This document shows, piece after piece, positions 53,426 to 61,753 of a DNA stretch of 64,000 nucleotides. Position 1 is the stretch's first letter. The number at the start of each line of letters is the position of its first letter. A model generated the notes under the pieces. That model searched no databases. It worked only from the letters and a program-made list of their open reading frames with translations, and was not told the origin of the DNA. The position numbers and the translations under genes are program-made. Source of the DNA: Micromonospora yasonensis (GTDB taxonomy: Bacteria; Actinomycetota; Actinomycetes; Mycobacteriales; Micromonosporaceae); contig NZ_JAPDPH010000003.1 of assembly GCF_026013475.1 (NCBI RefSeq), positions 1-64,000 on the forward strand, given 5' to 3'.

Positions 53426-54268
53426 TCAGTTGAACAGGTTGTAGAACTCCGGCGGCGCCTCGACGACCTGGTCGGCCGGGGGCTTCTGCGCGGCGGTCGC
53501 GTTGCCGTAGTCCGAGTAAGTGATCTTGATGTCCTGGGCGGCGGCCTGCCCGGCGGCCGGCACCTGGAGCACCAGCTCGCTGAGCCGGCCCTGCGGGTCG
53601 ACCTTGGCGGTGAACGGCACGGTCTTCGCCTGCGCCCCGAGCGCGGTGATCACGGCCGGGTCGAGCGAGCCGGCCTCGGCCGCCTTCGAGATGTCGACGG
53701 TGCCCGCGTACGCGCCCTCGCCGGTCTGCCGGACCTCGGTGACGCCCTGGGTCAGCACGGCGCTGCCGGCCGGGTCGAGCCGGTCGAAGTCGAAGCCGAG
53801 CGCCCGGTTGCCCTTGATCCGGGTCTGGTCGAGGTGCTGGTACTTGCCGAGGTTGAGCTTCTGCGCCCCGGGGACGCTGCTCGCGGCCTTGCCGCCGAGC
53901 TCCAGCTTCACCCAGCTGTCGGGCTTGGCGTGGATCAGGTCCAGCTTCATCATCAGGTCGGACGACGGGTCGCCGATCGTCATCCGCATCTCCGCGCTCT
54001 GGCTCGGCTCGTGCACCTGCCCCTCGGCCGTGGAGCCCGCGCCGGACATGGTGAACCGGAAGTTCCCGTCGCGGATCGCGTTGGTGGAGTTCAGCAGTGC
54101 CTGCTTGGCGTCGCCGGTGCCCGGCGTACCGCTCGGGGCGATGCTGCTCGAGACGGTGGGGGACGCGGAGGCGCCCGCGTCGCCGGTACCGCTGCTGTCA
54201 CAGGCCGTCAGGCCGGGGATGAGCAGCGCCGCGGCGAAGGCCGCCGCGCTGAAGTGTCGAATCTTCAT
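53426..54268 (-). CDS. LppX/LprAFG-like lipoprotein (paralogue 1)
   Basis: A 280-residue lipoprotein: signal MKIRHFSAAAFAAALLIPGL, lipobox LTAC (Cys23), a Ser/Gly linker, then a half-barrel domain similar to the LppX_LprAFG family, which carries acylated lipids across the envelope. Internal features include NAIRDGNFRFTMSGAG, a KYQHLDQTRIKGNRALGFDF segment, and AKTVPFTAKVDPQGRLSELV. It shares the KYQHLD and VPFTAKVD motifs and the C-terminal QVVEA with the adjacent paralogue. ATG 54268 has GGAGAG upstream. Confidence 0.8.
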   Translation of the reverse strand: MKIRHFSAAAFAAALLIPGLTACDSSGTGDAGASASPTVSSSIAPSGTPGTGDAKQALLNSTNAIRDGNFRFTMSGAGSTAEGQVHEPSQSAEMRMTIGDPSSDLMMKLDLIHAKPDSWVKLELGGKAASSVPGAQKLNLGKYQHLDQTRIKGNRALGFDFDRLDPAGSAVLTQGVTEVRQTGEGAYAGTVDISKAAEAGSLDPAVITALGAQAKTVPFTAKVDPQGRLSELVLQVPAAGQAAAQDIKITYSDYGNATAAQKPPADQVVEAPPEFYNLFN

Positions 54269-54345
54269 GAGAACTCTCCAAGTGGGTCGTCCGGCCCACG
54301 AGGTGCCGGAGGCTGGCGCCGCAGCCCCGCACACCGGCTCCGGCG

Positions 54346-54389
54346 CACGAGCCCCGTCCGGCCGCCGTGGCGGCCCCGGTCGGCTCGTG
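54346..54389. terminator. Compound hairpin between the two lipoprotein paralogues
   Basis: Outer arms CACGAGCC / GGCTCGTG enclose GGCCGCC GT GGCGGCC. It lies downstream of the 54484 gene and upstream of the 53426 gene, so the paralogues are probably separate transcripts. Confidence 0.5.
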
Positions 54390-54483
54390 CCCTCTTCTGT
54401 TCCCTGAAGGGGTGTTCCGCAATCCCTGTCCGAACCGGCCCGTCGGGTGGGGACGACCGACGCCGCCCCCACCCGGGCCCGGA

Positions 54484-55293
54484 TCAGGCCTTGAACATGT
54501 CGTAGACCTTGTCCGACGCCTCGACGACCTGCCCGGCCGGCGGCGCCTTGACCGCGGTCGCGGCGCCATAGTCGGCGTAGGTGACGGTCACGGTCGACGC
54601 CGGGACGCTGCCGGCGGCGGGCACCTGGACGGCGAACTCGGTCAGCCGGCCCTGCGCGTCGACCTTCGCGGTGAACGGGACGGCCTTGGCCTTGTCGCCG
54701 AGGGCCTTGACCACCTCGGCGTCCAGCACGTCGGAGTCGGTCGCCTTGGTGGCGTCGATGGCGCCCGCGTACGTGCCCTCACCGGTCTTCTTGACCTCGG
54801 TGATCGCGGCGATGATCTTGTCGCTGCCGGCCGGGTCGACGTCCGCGAAGTCGAAGGTCAACTCCTTGGCGTCCTTGATCTTGCTGCGATCCAGGTGCTG
54901 GTACTTGTCCTTCATCTCCTTGAGGCTGGGGACGGAGTCGGCCATCGCGCCGAGGTCCAACTTCAGCCAGCTGTCGGTGTCGATGAAGACCAGGTGCATC
55001 TTCATGTCGTCGGCGGAGCCCTGGCCGCTGCTGAGCTTCATCTCGGCGCTCTTGGACGGCATGTGCACCGTGCCCTCACCGTTGAACTCGCCGCCGGAGA
55101 TGGTGAAGGTGAAGTTGCCCTTTTTGATCTCCGTGGTGGAGGCGACCAGCGCCTCCTTCGGGTCCGCGGGGACCGTCGGGGCGGCGGACTTGCTCTCGGC
55201 GGTCGGCGAGTCGGCCCCGGTCTTGCAGGCGGCCAGACCGGGCACGAACAGGGCGGCGGCGAGGACGCCGACGCTCCACCGTCGAATGTTCAC
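54484..55293 (-). CDS. LppX/LprAFG-like lipoprotein (paralogue 2)
   Basis: A 269-residue paralogue of the previous gene with signal MNIRRWSVGVLAAALFVPGL, lipobox LAAC (Cys23) and the same domain: STTEIKKGNFTFTISGGEFN, DKYQHLDRSKIKDAKELTFD, KAVPFTAKVDAQGRLTEFAV and QVVEASDKVYDMF. It is richer in Lys and Asp than paralogue 1, which is richer in Gln, Ser and Arg, so the two surfaces differ in charge. Likely role: lipid or glycolipid carriage in the envelope. Confidence 0.8.
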   Translation of the reverse strand: MNIRRWSVGVLAAALFVPGLAACKTGADSPTAESKSAAPTVPADPKEALVASTTEIKKGNFTFTISGGEFNGEGTVHMPSKSAEMKLSSGQGSADDMKMHLVFIDTDSWLKLDLGAMADSVPSLKEMKDKYQHLDRSKIKDAKELTFDFADVDPAGSDKIIAAITEVKKTGEGTYAGAIDATKATDSDVLDAEVVKALGDKAKAVPFTAKVDAQGRLTEFAVQVPAAGSVPASTVTVTYADYGAATAVKAPPAGQVVEASDKVYDMFKA

Positions 55294-55404
55294 GTTGTTC
55301 TCTTTCCGGTGAGCTGTCCCGACACGTCGCGTGTGCCGGATTGTCAGGTCCGGGCAGCCTAGCCGACCGGTCCGACGACCGGGGGCACCGGAATGCCCGG
55401 CGGG

Positions 55405-56004
55405 TCAGCGCAGCGCGGTCGCGAGCTGCCGCAATTCGTTCTCACCGGCGTCACCGACCACGATCACCGTCCGGTTCGGCTCCAGCAGGACGAGGGCCTG
55501 CTCGTTGTCCCGGGCGGCGTAGCGCTGCCAGGTCCCGCCCGGCAGGTCGGCCGGTCCCTGCGGCTGGCCGCCCTTCAGCTCGGCCGGCAGCAGCTTCTCG
55601 GCGGGTACGTTGCTCTGCACGAGCTGCGCGCCCCGGCCCTCCGGGGTCAGGTAGCCGAGCCGCAGCGTCGCGCCGTCCGGAGCGGCCTGGTAGCGGGCGC
55701 TGACCATGCGCCAGTCCCCGCCGAGCCCCTCGGGCCGGCTGACCGGGAACGCAGCGGCCGCCCGGGCCTGCTCGACGGCGGGGTTCGGGTCGACCGTGGC
55801 CGGCTCGTCCCCACCGAGGAAGCCCCGGTAGAAGGCGAGCAGCAGCACGATCGGCACCAGCAGCACCGCCAGCGAGAGGGCCATGTCCCGGGGCGACCGC
55901 TCGGAGCGCGCCTTGTCCTTGCCGGCGGCCGACCCGACCGGCGGCTGGCCGTCGGGCGGGGTGGTGGTGGTCGGTACGCGGTTGGCAGGCTGTGCGGGTT
56001 CCAC
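55405..56004 (-). CDS. DUF4245 family membrane protein
   Basis: A 199-residue protein with a cytoplasmic Pro-rich N-terminus (1-38), one membrane helix (about 42-62) and an extracytoplasmic DUF4245 domain (PVSRPEGLGGDWRMVSARYQ, LRLGYLTPEGRGAQLVQSN, GTWQRYAARDNEQALVL). Function unknown; in M. tuberculosis the DUF4245 gene Rv1100 also lies beside glpX. GACAAT lies 6 nt before GTG 56004, so a leaderless transcript is possible. It is divergent from glpX. Confidence 0.85.
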   Translation of the reverse strand: MEPAQPANRVPTTTTPPDGQPPVGSAAGKDKARSERSPRDMALSLAVLLVPIVLLLAFYRGFLGGDEPATVDPNPAVEQARAAAAFPVSRPEGLGGDWRMVSARYQAAPDGATLRLGYLTPEGRGAQLVQSNVPAEKLLPAELKGGQPQGPADLPGGTWQRYAARDNEQALVLLEPNRTVIVVGDAGENELRQLATALR

Positions 56005-56010
56005 CCGACC

Positions 56011-56016
56011 ATTGTC
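56011..56016 (-). promoter_or_regulatory. -10-like hexamer (GACAAT) before DUF4245 gene
   Basis: GACAAT on the minus strand ends 6 nt before GTG 56004. It departs from TANNNT in its first base, so it is a weaker case. Confidence 0.35.
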
Positions 56017-56162
56017 GCAGCCCTCCGGGTGAGGTGATCCTGGCCTCCTCCGCCCCGCTCCGGCACGGAACCTGAGATCGTGTGAGGATCAGCGACAGAG
56101 CCGGTGGCGACGACGGCAGTTGCCCGCCGGTCCACCCCGCAACGTCGCGAGGAGGAACCGTG

Positions 56163-57194
56163 ATGACAACCACCAGGACGCGGACACCGCAGAATCTCGA
56201 CCGCAACCTCGCCCTCGACCTGGTCCGGGTCACCGAGGCCGCGGCGATGGCCGCCGGCCGTTGGGTCGGCCGGGGCGACAAGGAGGGCGGCGACGGCGCG
56301 GCCGTCGACGCCATGCGCAAGCTGATCAACTCGATCCCGATGCGCGGTGTCGTGGTGATCGGCGAGGGCGAGAAGGACAACGCCCCGATGCTCTTCAACG
56401 GCGAGGAGGTCGGCGACGGGACCGGACCCGAGGTGGACGTGGCGGTCGACCCGATCGACGGCACCACCCTGATGAGCAAGGGCATGCCGAACGCCCTCGC
56501 GGTGCTGGCGGTGGCCGAGCGCGGCGCCATGTTCGACCCGAGCGCCGTCTTCTACATGGAGAAGCTGGCCGTCGGCCCGATGTACGCCGACGTGGTCGAC
56601 ATCAACGCCGGGGTGGCCGAGAACATCCGGCGGATCGCCAAGGTCAAGGGCGCCGACACCGCCGAGGTGACGGTCTGCGTGCTGGACCGGCCCCGCCACG
56701 ACGACCTGGTGAAGCAGATCCGGCGTACCGGGGCAGGTATCCGGCTCATCTCCGACGGGGACATCGCCGGCGCCATCGCGGCGGCCCGGGGTGAGTCCGA
56801 CGTCGACGTGCTGATGGGCATCGGCGGCACCCCGGAGGGCATCACCGCGGCCTGCGCGCTCAAGTGCATGGGCGGCATGATGCAGGCCAAGCTCTGGCCG
56901 AAGGACGCCGAGGAGCGGGAGAAGGCGCTCGCCGCCGGGCACGACCTGGACCGGGTGCTGTTCACCGACGACCTGGTCACCGGCGACAACTGCTTCTTCG
57001 TGGCCACTGGGGTCACCTCCGGTGACCTGCTGCGCGGGGTGCGCTACCGGGCCGGCGGGGCGTACACCCAGTCGATCGTGATGCGCTCCAAGAGCGGCAC
57101 GATCCGGGTGATCGACTCGTACCACCGGCTGGAGAAGCTGGCCCTCTACTCGGCGGTCGACTTCGACGGGCGGCCCCTGGCCGAGCAGGAGTGA
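56163..57194 (+). CDS. glpX: Fructose-1,6-bisphosphatase, class II
   Basis: A 343-residue gluconeogenic phosphatase, converting fructose 1,6-bisphosphate to fructose 6-phosphate. The metal and phosphate sites are seen in [60 protein letters not shown] and [21 protein letters not shown]. Length fits GlpX. ATG 56163 has GAGGAACC upstream. A transporter gene overlaps its stop by 4 nt. Confidence 0.95.
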   Translation: MTTTRTRTPQNLDRNLALDLVRVTEAAAMAAGRWVGRGDKEGGDGAAVDAMRKLINSIPMRGVVVIGEGEKDNAPMLFNGEEVGDGTGPEVDVAVDPIDGTTLMSKGMPNALAVLAVAERGAMFDPSAVFYMEKLAVGPMYADVVDINAGVAENIRRIAKVKGADTAEVTVCVLDRPRHDDLVKQIRRTGAGIRLISDGDIAGAIAAARGESDVDVLMGIGGTPEGITAACALKCMGGMMQAKLWPKDAEEREKALAAGHDLDRVLFTDDLVTGDNCFFVATGVTSGDLLRGVRYRAGGAYTQSIVMRSKSGTIRVIDSYHRLEKLALYSAVDFDGRPLAEQE

Positions 57195-58150
57195 GCGCGA
57201 CCGGGACGACGGCGGCACCCCCCACGCTGCCGACCACGCGGCGGATCGCCGGCGTCGGGCTGGCCACCGCCTCGGGGGTCGCGGTGGCCGTGCAGTCCCG
57301 GATCAACGGCGAACTCGGCGTACGCCTGGCCGACGGGATCGCCGCCGCGGTGGTCTCGTTCGGCCTGGGCCTGGTGATCCTGCTGGTGCTGGTCCCCGCC
57401 ACCCCCGGTGGTCGGCGGGGGCTGGTCGCCCTCCGGACGGCGCTGCGGGACGGCTCGCTCCGGCCGTGGCAGTGCCTCGGCGGGGTGTGCGGCGCCTTCC
57501 TCGTCGCCACCCAGGGGCTGACCATCGGCACCCTGGGCGTGGCGGTGTTCACCGTGGCCGTGGTGGCCGGCCAGTCCGGCAGCAGCCTGCTCGTCGACCG
57601 GGCCGGCATCGGGCCCACCGGGCGGCAGCCGGTCACCCCGAACCGGCTGGTCGGCGCGGCGCTCACCGTGCTCGCGGTGGTGCTGGCGGTGGGCGACCGG
57701 CTCGGCGACCCGGCCGCCCTGGCCCTGGCCCTGCTGCCGCTCGGGGCCGGGGTGGGCATCGCCTGGCAGCAGGCGGTGAACGGCCGGGTCCGGGCGGCCG
57801 CCGACAGCGCCATGACGGCCACGGTGGTCAACTTCACCGTCGGCACGGCGGCGCTGCTCCTCACGCTCGTCGTGGAGGTGGCGGTCCGGGGCCGCCCGGC
57901 CGGCAGCCTCCCGAACGAGTTCTGGCTCTACCTGGGCGGCCCGATCGGCATCGTGTTCATCGCGCTCGCCGCCGCCATCGTCCGCTTCACCGGGGTGCTG
58001 CTGCTCGGCCTGGCGACCATCGCGGGGCAGATCGTCGGGGCTGTCCTGCTGGACCTGCTGCTGCCGACCAGTGCCTCCCACCCTGGGCCGACCACCCTGC
58101 TGGGCGCGGCGCTCACCCTGGTCGCGGTCCTCGTCGCCGCACTCCGGTAA
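57191..58150 (+). CDS. DMT superfamily transporter, YdcZ/DUF606 type
   Basis: A 319-residue integral membrane protein with ten predicted helices in two repeated halves, each opening with the DUF606 pattern ([19 protein letters not shown] and [20 protein letters not shown]). The paired repeats are typical of DMT exporters. The transported compound is unknown. GTG 57191 lies inside the glpX stop (GTGA), so the two are coupled, but no functional link is evident. It converges on the epimerase gene with 5 nt between stops. Confidence 0.85.
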   Translation: MSATGTTAAPPTLPTTRRIAGVGLATASGVAVAVQSRINGELGVRLADGIAAAVVSFGLGLVILLVLVPATPGGRRGLVALRTALRDGSLRPWQCLGGVCGAFLVATQGLTIGTLGVAVFTVAVVAGQSGSSLLVDRAGIGPTGRQPVTPNRLVGAALTVLAVVLAVGDRLGDPAALALALLPLGAGVGIAWQQAVNGRVRAAADSAMTATVVNFTVGTAALLLTLVVEVAVRGRPAGSLPNEFWLYLGGPIGIVFIALAAAIVRFTGVLLLGLATIAGQIVGAVLLDLLLPTSASHPGPTTLLGAALTLVAVLVAALR

Positions 58151-58155
58151 GTCCG

Positions 58156-59073
58156 TCAGCCGCGCAGCCCGGTCACCGTCTCCTTGATCATCTGGTCGAG
58201 CGGGGTCGGCTCGATGCCGAGGGTGTCGGTGGCGGCGGTCGAGTCCATCACGAACGGCCGATCGAACTGGTAGGCGGTCTCCCGCAGCTCACGGGCCATT
58301 GGGTTGACGAGGCCGCCGAGCCAGAGCACCGGGTAGGGCATCCGGGTCAGCTTGGGCGCCGGCGCGCCGACCAGGGCCGCCGCGCGGGCGGCCAGTTCCC
58401 GCATCGACACGGCGGGTGCGCTGGGCACGTGCCAGGCCCGTCCCCAGGCCCGCTCGTCGGTCGCGGCGGCGACCAGGGTACGGGCGACATCCGGGATGTA
58501 CGTCCAGGTGTGCGGGGCGTCCCAGTCGACCGGCAGGAACACCCGCTGCCCGGCGAGCACCCGCGGCAGCACCATCATGGCCAGCGAGGTCCCGCCGACG
58601 CCGACGTAGTCGGAGCCGCGTACCTCGGTGACCCGGACTCGACCGGCGCGGTGCGCGGCGAGCGCGTCGGCCCACATCCGGTTCCGGACCTTGCCCTTGG
58701 TACCGGTGGCGGCGAGCGGGGTCGTCTCGGTCGTCGGGCCCTCGACCGGCCCGTACCCGTAGAGGTTGCCGACCGTGGCGAGCACCGCGCCGGTCCGCTC
58801 GGCGGCGGTGAGCAGCGCGGCGGCCAGCGGCGGCCAGTCCACCGGCCACCGGTGGTACGCCGGATTCGCGCAGTTGTACAGCGCGACGGCACCCTCGGTC
58901 AGCGCACTGAGCCGCGCGGCGTCGGCGGCGTCGGCCGCGACCCGCTCGATCGCGGGGTGCTCCGGGCCGGCGCCCCGCCGGGTCACCATCCGCACCCGGT
59001 CGCCGCGCTCGGCGAGGAGACGGGCCGTGGCGGTGCCGACCGGGCCGGCACCGACGATCACGTGCAGGGACAT
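58156..59073 (-). CDS. NAD-dependent epimerase/dehydratase-like oxidoreductase
   Basis: A 305-residue Rossmann-fold protein. The dinucleotide loop is VIVGAGPVGTATARLL at residues 5-20, ALYNCANPAYHRW follows near residue 68, and the GNLYGYGPVEGP segment stands where epimerases carry YxxxK; the Tyr is in LYGYGP and a Lys is in TGTKGKVRNRM. VRGSDYVGVGG is a later marker. The loop reads GxGPxGT instead of GxxGxxG, seen in some atypical reductases. Two palindromic operators precede ATG 59073, shared with the divergent TetR gene, so it is probably the regulated target. Confidence 0.82.
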   Translation of the reverse strand: MSLHVIVGAGPVGTATARLLAERGDRVRMVTRRGAGPEHPAIERVAADAADAARLSALTEGAVALYNCANPAYHRWPVDWPPLAAALLTAAERTGAVLATVGNLYGYGPVEGPTTETTPLAATGTKGKVRNRMWADALAAHRAGRVRVTEVRGSDYVGVGGTSLAMMVLPRVLAGQRVFLPVDWDAPHTWTYIPDVARTLVAAATDERAWGRAWHVPSAPAVSMRELAARAAALVGAPAPKLTRMPYPVLWLGGLVNPMARELRETAYQFDRPFVMDSTAATDTLGIEPTPLDQMIKETVTGLRG

Positions 59074-59103
59074 GGGTCCACCCTTCGAAGCAGAAGTCCG
59101 TGT

Positions 59104-59120
59104 CGAGAGCACTGCTCTCG
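59104..59120. promoter_or_regulatory. TetR operator O1
   Basis: CGAGAGCACTGCTCTCG, a palindrome with one odd central base, at the expected transcription start of the epimerase gene. Confidence 0.75.
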
Positions 59121-59126
59121 CGTCAG

Positions 59127-59156
59127 AGCATGCATCCTCGGCCCACCTATCGTCAA
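59127..59156 (-). promoter_or_regulatory. Epimerase promoter (TTGACG/CATGCT)
   Basis: On the minus strand TTGACG (59156-59151), an 18-nt spacer, and CATGCT (59132-59127). The two TetR-type operators flank it, O2 meeting the -35 and O1 lying just after the -10. Confidence 0.55.
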
Positions 59157-59168
59157 GAGCAGTGCTCT
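59156..59168. promoter_or_regulatory. TetR operator O2
   Basis: AGAGCAGTGCTCT, the exact reverse complement of the O1 core. It is 41 nt before the TetR start codon and its centre is 50 bp from that of O1. Confidence 0.75.
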
Positions 59169-59208
59169 CGGTTTTGATTGGCGCTCTCAGACGTGGCAGA
59201 GTGGAGGC

Positions 59209-59901
59209 ATGGTCGCTCACTCGCTCCGCGCCCGGGTTCGCGCCGGCATGATCGACGAGATCAAGGCGGTGGCCCGCCGTCACCTGGCCACCGACGGCGC
59301 GAACCTCTCCCTGCGCGCCGTCGCCCGCGACATGGGCATGGTCTCCTCGGCGATCTACCGCTACTTCCCCAGCCGCGACGACCTGCTCACCGCGCTGATC
59401 CTCGAGGCGTACGAGGCGCTGGGCGACGCGGTGGAGGCGGCGGACGCCGGGGTCGACCGGGCCGACCTGCGCGGCCGCTGGCACGCCGCGTTCCGGGCCG
59501 CCCGGACCTGGGCGCTGGCCAACCCCGCCGAGTACGCCCTGCTCTACGGCAGCCCGGTCCCCGGCTACGCGGCCCCGGCGGACACCGTCGCGCCGGCATC
59601 GCGGCCCCCGCTGACCCTGGTCGGCATCCTCTGCGACGGGGTCGCCGACGGCCGGCTCGACCCGCCCGCGGAAGAGTTGTCCGAGCCCCTGCGGACCGAC
59701 GTGGCCGAACTCGGCGTCCTGCTCGCCGTCGACCTGCCGCCGGCGCTGCTGGCCCGGGGCATGGCCGGGTGGACCCAGCTGTTCGGACTGATCAGCTTCG
59801 AGCTCTTCGGCCGGATCAACGGGATGCTGCCGCACCGCGACGAGTACTTCGACCACCAGACCGGGTTGATGGCCGACCTGGTCGGCCTGCCCGCCGCCTG
59901 A
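59209..59901 (+). CDS. TetR/AcrR family transcriptional regulator
   Basis: A 230-residue repressor. The TetR DNA-binding domain is at residues 15-60 (IDEIKAVARRHLATDGANLS then LRAVARDMGMVSSAIYRYFP). The C-terminal ligand domain starts near residue 80 and ends in FELFGRINGMLPHRDEYFDH, as in WHG-domain (TetR_C_33-like) members. GTGGAGG precedes ATG 59209. It is divergent from the epimerase gene with two matching palindromes between, so autoregulation and control of the epimerase gene are likely. Confidence 0.88.
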   Translation: MVAHSLRARVRAGMIDEIKAVARRHLATDGANLSLRAVARDMGMVSSAIYRYFPSRDDLLTALILEAYEALGDAVEAADAGVDRADLRGRWHAAFRAARTWALANPAEYALLYGSPVPGYAAPADTVAPASRPPLTLVGILCDGVADGRLDPPAEELSEPLRTDVAELGVLLAVDLPPALLARGMAGWTQLFGLISFELFGRINGMLPHRDEYFDHQTGLMADLVGLPAA

Positions 59902-59910
59902 TCCGGGCGA

Positions 59911-60879
59911 TCAGCTCCCGTCCGACGAGTGGCCGGGGAAGAGGTGGGCGGTCGGGTCGATGGCGACGGCCGCGTTGTTCACCGCCGTCGCGGCCTCACC
60001 GAAGCCGGTGGCGATCAGCCGGACCTTGCCCGGATATTCGGTGATGTCACCGGCCGCGAAGACCCGGGGCAGGTTGGTGGCCATCGCACTGTCCACCACG
60101 ATGTGCCGGCGGTCCAGCTTCAGCCCCCACTCGGCGAGCGGCCCCAGGTCGGCGGTGAAGCCGAGGGCGGCCACCACGCTGTCGACCGGCAGCGTCTCCG
60201 TCGGGCCGCCGCGTACGGCGATCTCGGCGCCGGTCACCCGCTCCTCGCCGTACAGCCGGGCCACCTCGGCGTTGACGATCACGCGAACCGGCAGGGCGGC
60301 GACCCGCGCCACGGTCGACGCGTGGGCCCGGAACTTCTCCCGCCGGTGCACGAGGGTCACCGAGCGGGCGATCGGCGCCAGCGTGACCGCCCAGTCGAAG
60401 GCCGAGTCGCCGCCGCCCACGATCAGCACGTCCCGGCCGGCCAGCTCATCCGGCTGCGGTACGAAGTAGACGATCCCGGCGCCCAGGAAGCTGTCGGCCA
60501 CCGGCAGCGGCCGGGGCGTGAAACTGCCCAGCCCGCCGGTCACCACCACCGCCCCGCAGCCCAGCTGCTCGCCCCCAGCCAGGCTCAGCACCGGCCGCCC
60601 GTCGACGTGGGAGAGCTTCTCCGCCCGGGTGCCGAGCAGATACCGGGGGTGGAACGGCGCGGCCTGGGCGACCAGGTTCGCGACCAGGTCCCGTCCCTTG
60701 ATCGCCGGAAACCCGGCGACGTCGAGGATGAGCTTCTCCGGGTACATGGCGGTCACCTGCCCACCCGGCTCGGGCAGCGCGTCGACGACCGCCACCGAGA
60801 GTCCGCGGAACCCGGCGTAGTACGCGGCGAAGAGGCCGGTCGGACCGGCCCCGATCACGGCGACATCGACCTCGCGCAT
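59911..60879 (-). CDS. Ferredoxin/flavodoxin-NADP reductase-like flavoprotein (TrxR type)
   Basis: A 322-residue FAD/NAD(P) protein with thioredoxin-reductase fold. The FAD loop is VIGAGPTGLFAAYYAGFRG at residues 8-26, the NADPH loop is DVLIVGGGDSAFDWAVTL near residue 150, and FAAGDITEYPGKVRLIATGF is near residue 270. The CxxC redox pair of thioredoxin reductases is absent, which together with YPEKLILDVAGFPAIKG identifies the FNR2/YumC-like group that reduces ferredoxin or flavodoxin. No ferredoxin gene is adjacent. Confidence 0.87.
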   Translation of the reverse strand: MREVDVAVIGAGPTGLFAAYYAGFRGLSVAVVDALPEPGGQVTAMYPEKLILDVAGFPAIKGRDLVANLVAQAAPFHPRYLLGTRAEKLSHVDGRPVLSLAGGEQLGCGAVVVTGGLGSFTPRPLPVADSFLGAGIVYFVPQPDELAGRDVLIVGGGDSAFDWAVTLAPIARSVTLVHRREKFRAHASTVARVAALPVRVIVNAEVARLYGEERVTGAEIAVRGGPTETLPVDSVVAALGFTADLGPLAEWGLKLDRRHIVVDSAMATNLPRVFAAGDITEYPGKVRLIATGFGEAATAVNNAAVAIDPTAHLFPGHSSDGS

Positions 60880-60964
60880 GGCGTACCGTCACTTTCGCCA
60901 ACGGATCAACGCGTGTTGATCCCGACGGTAGGCCCCGGAATGCCCCCGGGCAAGCACATCCCGG

Positions 60965-61645
60965 CTACGCGTCGACGCCCGGTCGGGGCATGGTGACGGT
61001 GGGCGACTCCGGCCCCTCCGGCAGCGCCGGCTCGGTCCGGCGGTGCCGGAACAGGATCGCCGCGACGGCCCCGCCGAGCAGCCCGAACAGGTGCCCCTGC
61101 CAGGAGATGCGCTCGTCGGTGGGCAGGATGCCGAGCAGCTGCCAGCCGTAGAGCAGGCCGACCAGCAGCACCACCGCGAAGTTCCACCAGCTCCGCTCGA
61201 CCACGCCCCGGGTGAGCAGGATGCCGATGTAGCCGAAGATGACGCCGCTGGCGCCGACCACCACCGAGTTGGGCGAGCCGGTGAACCACACGCCCAGCCC
61301 GCTGACCAGGATGATCACCATGGTCGACCAGAGGAACCGGCGGGTGCCGGCGGCCAGCACGAAGGTGCCGAGCAGGATCAGCGGGATGCTGTTGCTGTAG
61401 AGGTGGTTCCAGCCCGCGTGCAGGAACGGCGAGAAGACGACCCCGTCGAGGCCCTGGATCCGGCGCGGGATGATCCCGGCGGTGACGTCGAGGTTGGCGT
61501 GCAGCCCGACGTCGAGCGCCTCGATGAGGAACAGCACCGGCACGACCGCGCACATCGCCACGAAGGCCCGGCCGAGCGACGCGTAGAACGCCTCGGTGCC
61601 GAACCGCTGGGGATCGCCGCCCGTCGGGCCGCCGCGCCAGGTCAC
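60965..61645 (-). CDS. Rhomboid family intramembrane serine protease
   Basis: A 226-residue protein with about six membrane helices. The rhomboid pattern is HAGWNHLYSNSIPLILLG, the catalytic serine in VVVGASGVIFGYIG, and the catalytic His in SWQGHLFGLLGG. It would cleave membrane-spanning substrates within the bilayer. GTG 61645 was chosen because the longer open frame to 61735 begins in an Arg/Ala-rich stretch lacking any feature. The ending is hydrophilic and Pro-rich. Confidence 0.88.
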   Translation of the reverse strand: MTWRGGPTGGDPQRFGTEAFYASLGRAFVAMCAVVPVLFLIEALDVGLHANLDVTAGIIPRRIQGLDGVVFSPFLHAGWNHLYSNSIPLILLGTFVLAAGTRRFLWSTMVIILVSGLGVWFTGSPNSVVVGASGVIFGYIGILLTRGVVERSWWNFAVVLLVGLLYGWQLLGILPTDERISWQGHLFGLLGGAVAAILFRHRRTEPALPEGPESPTVTMPRPGVDA

Positions 61646-61710
61646 GTACCAACAGCTATCAGCAATCGGGGCCGGCCGCCACCTGAGCGGCGCGGCACGC
61701 CGGCAGACGG

Positions 61711-61742
61711 CGGCGGGGTGTGCGGATCCGCACACCCCGCCG
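61711..61742. terminator. Perfect 32-bp palindrome after transglycosylase-like gene
   Basis: A fully symmetrical 32-bp sequence with GGATCC at its centre (left arm CGGCGGGGTGTGCGGA), 11 nt beyond the 61754 stop. With no spacer the hairpin would need a 4-nt loop from the centre. A matching CGCACACCCCGC fragment also occurs near 38680. Confidence 0.6.
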
Positions 61743-61753
61743 TCAACGTCCGA

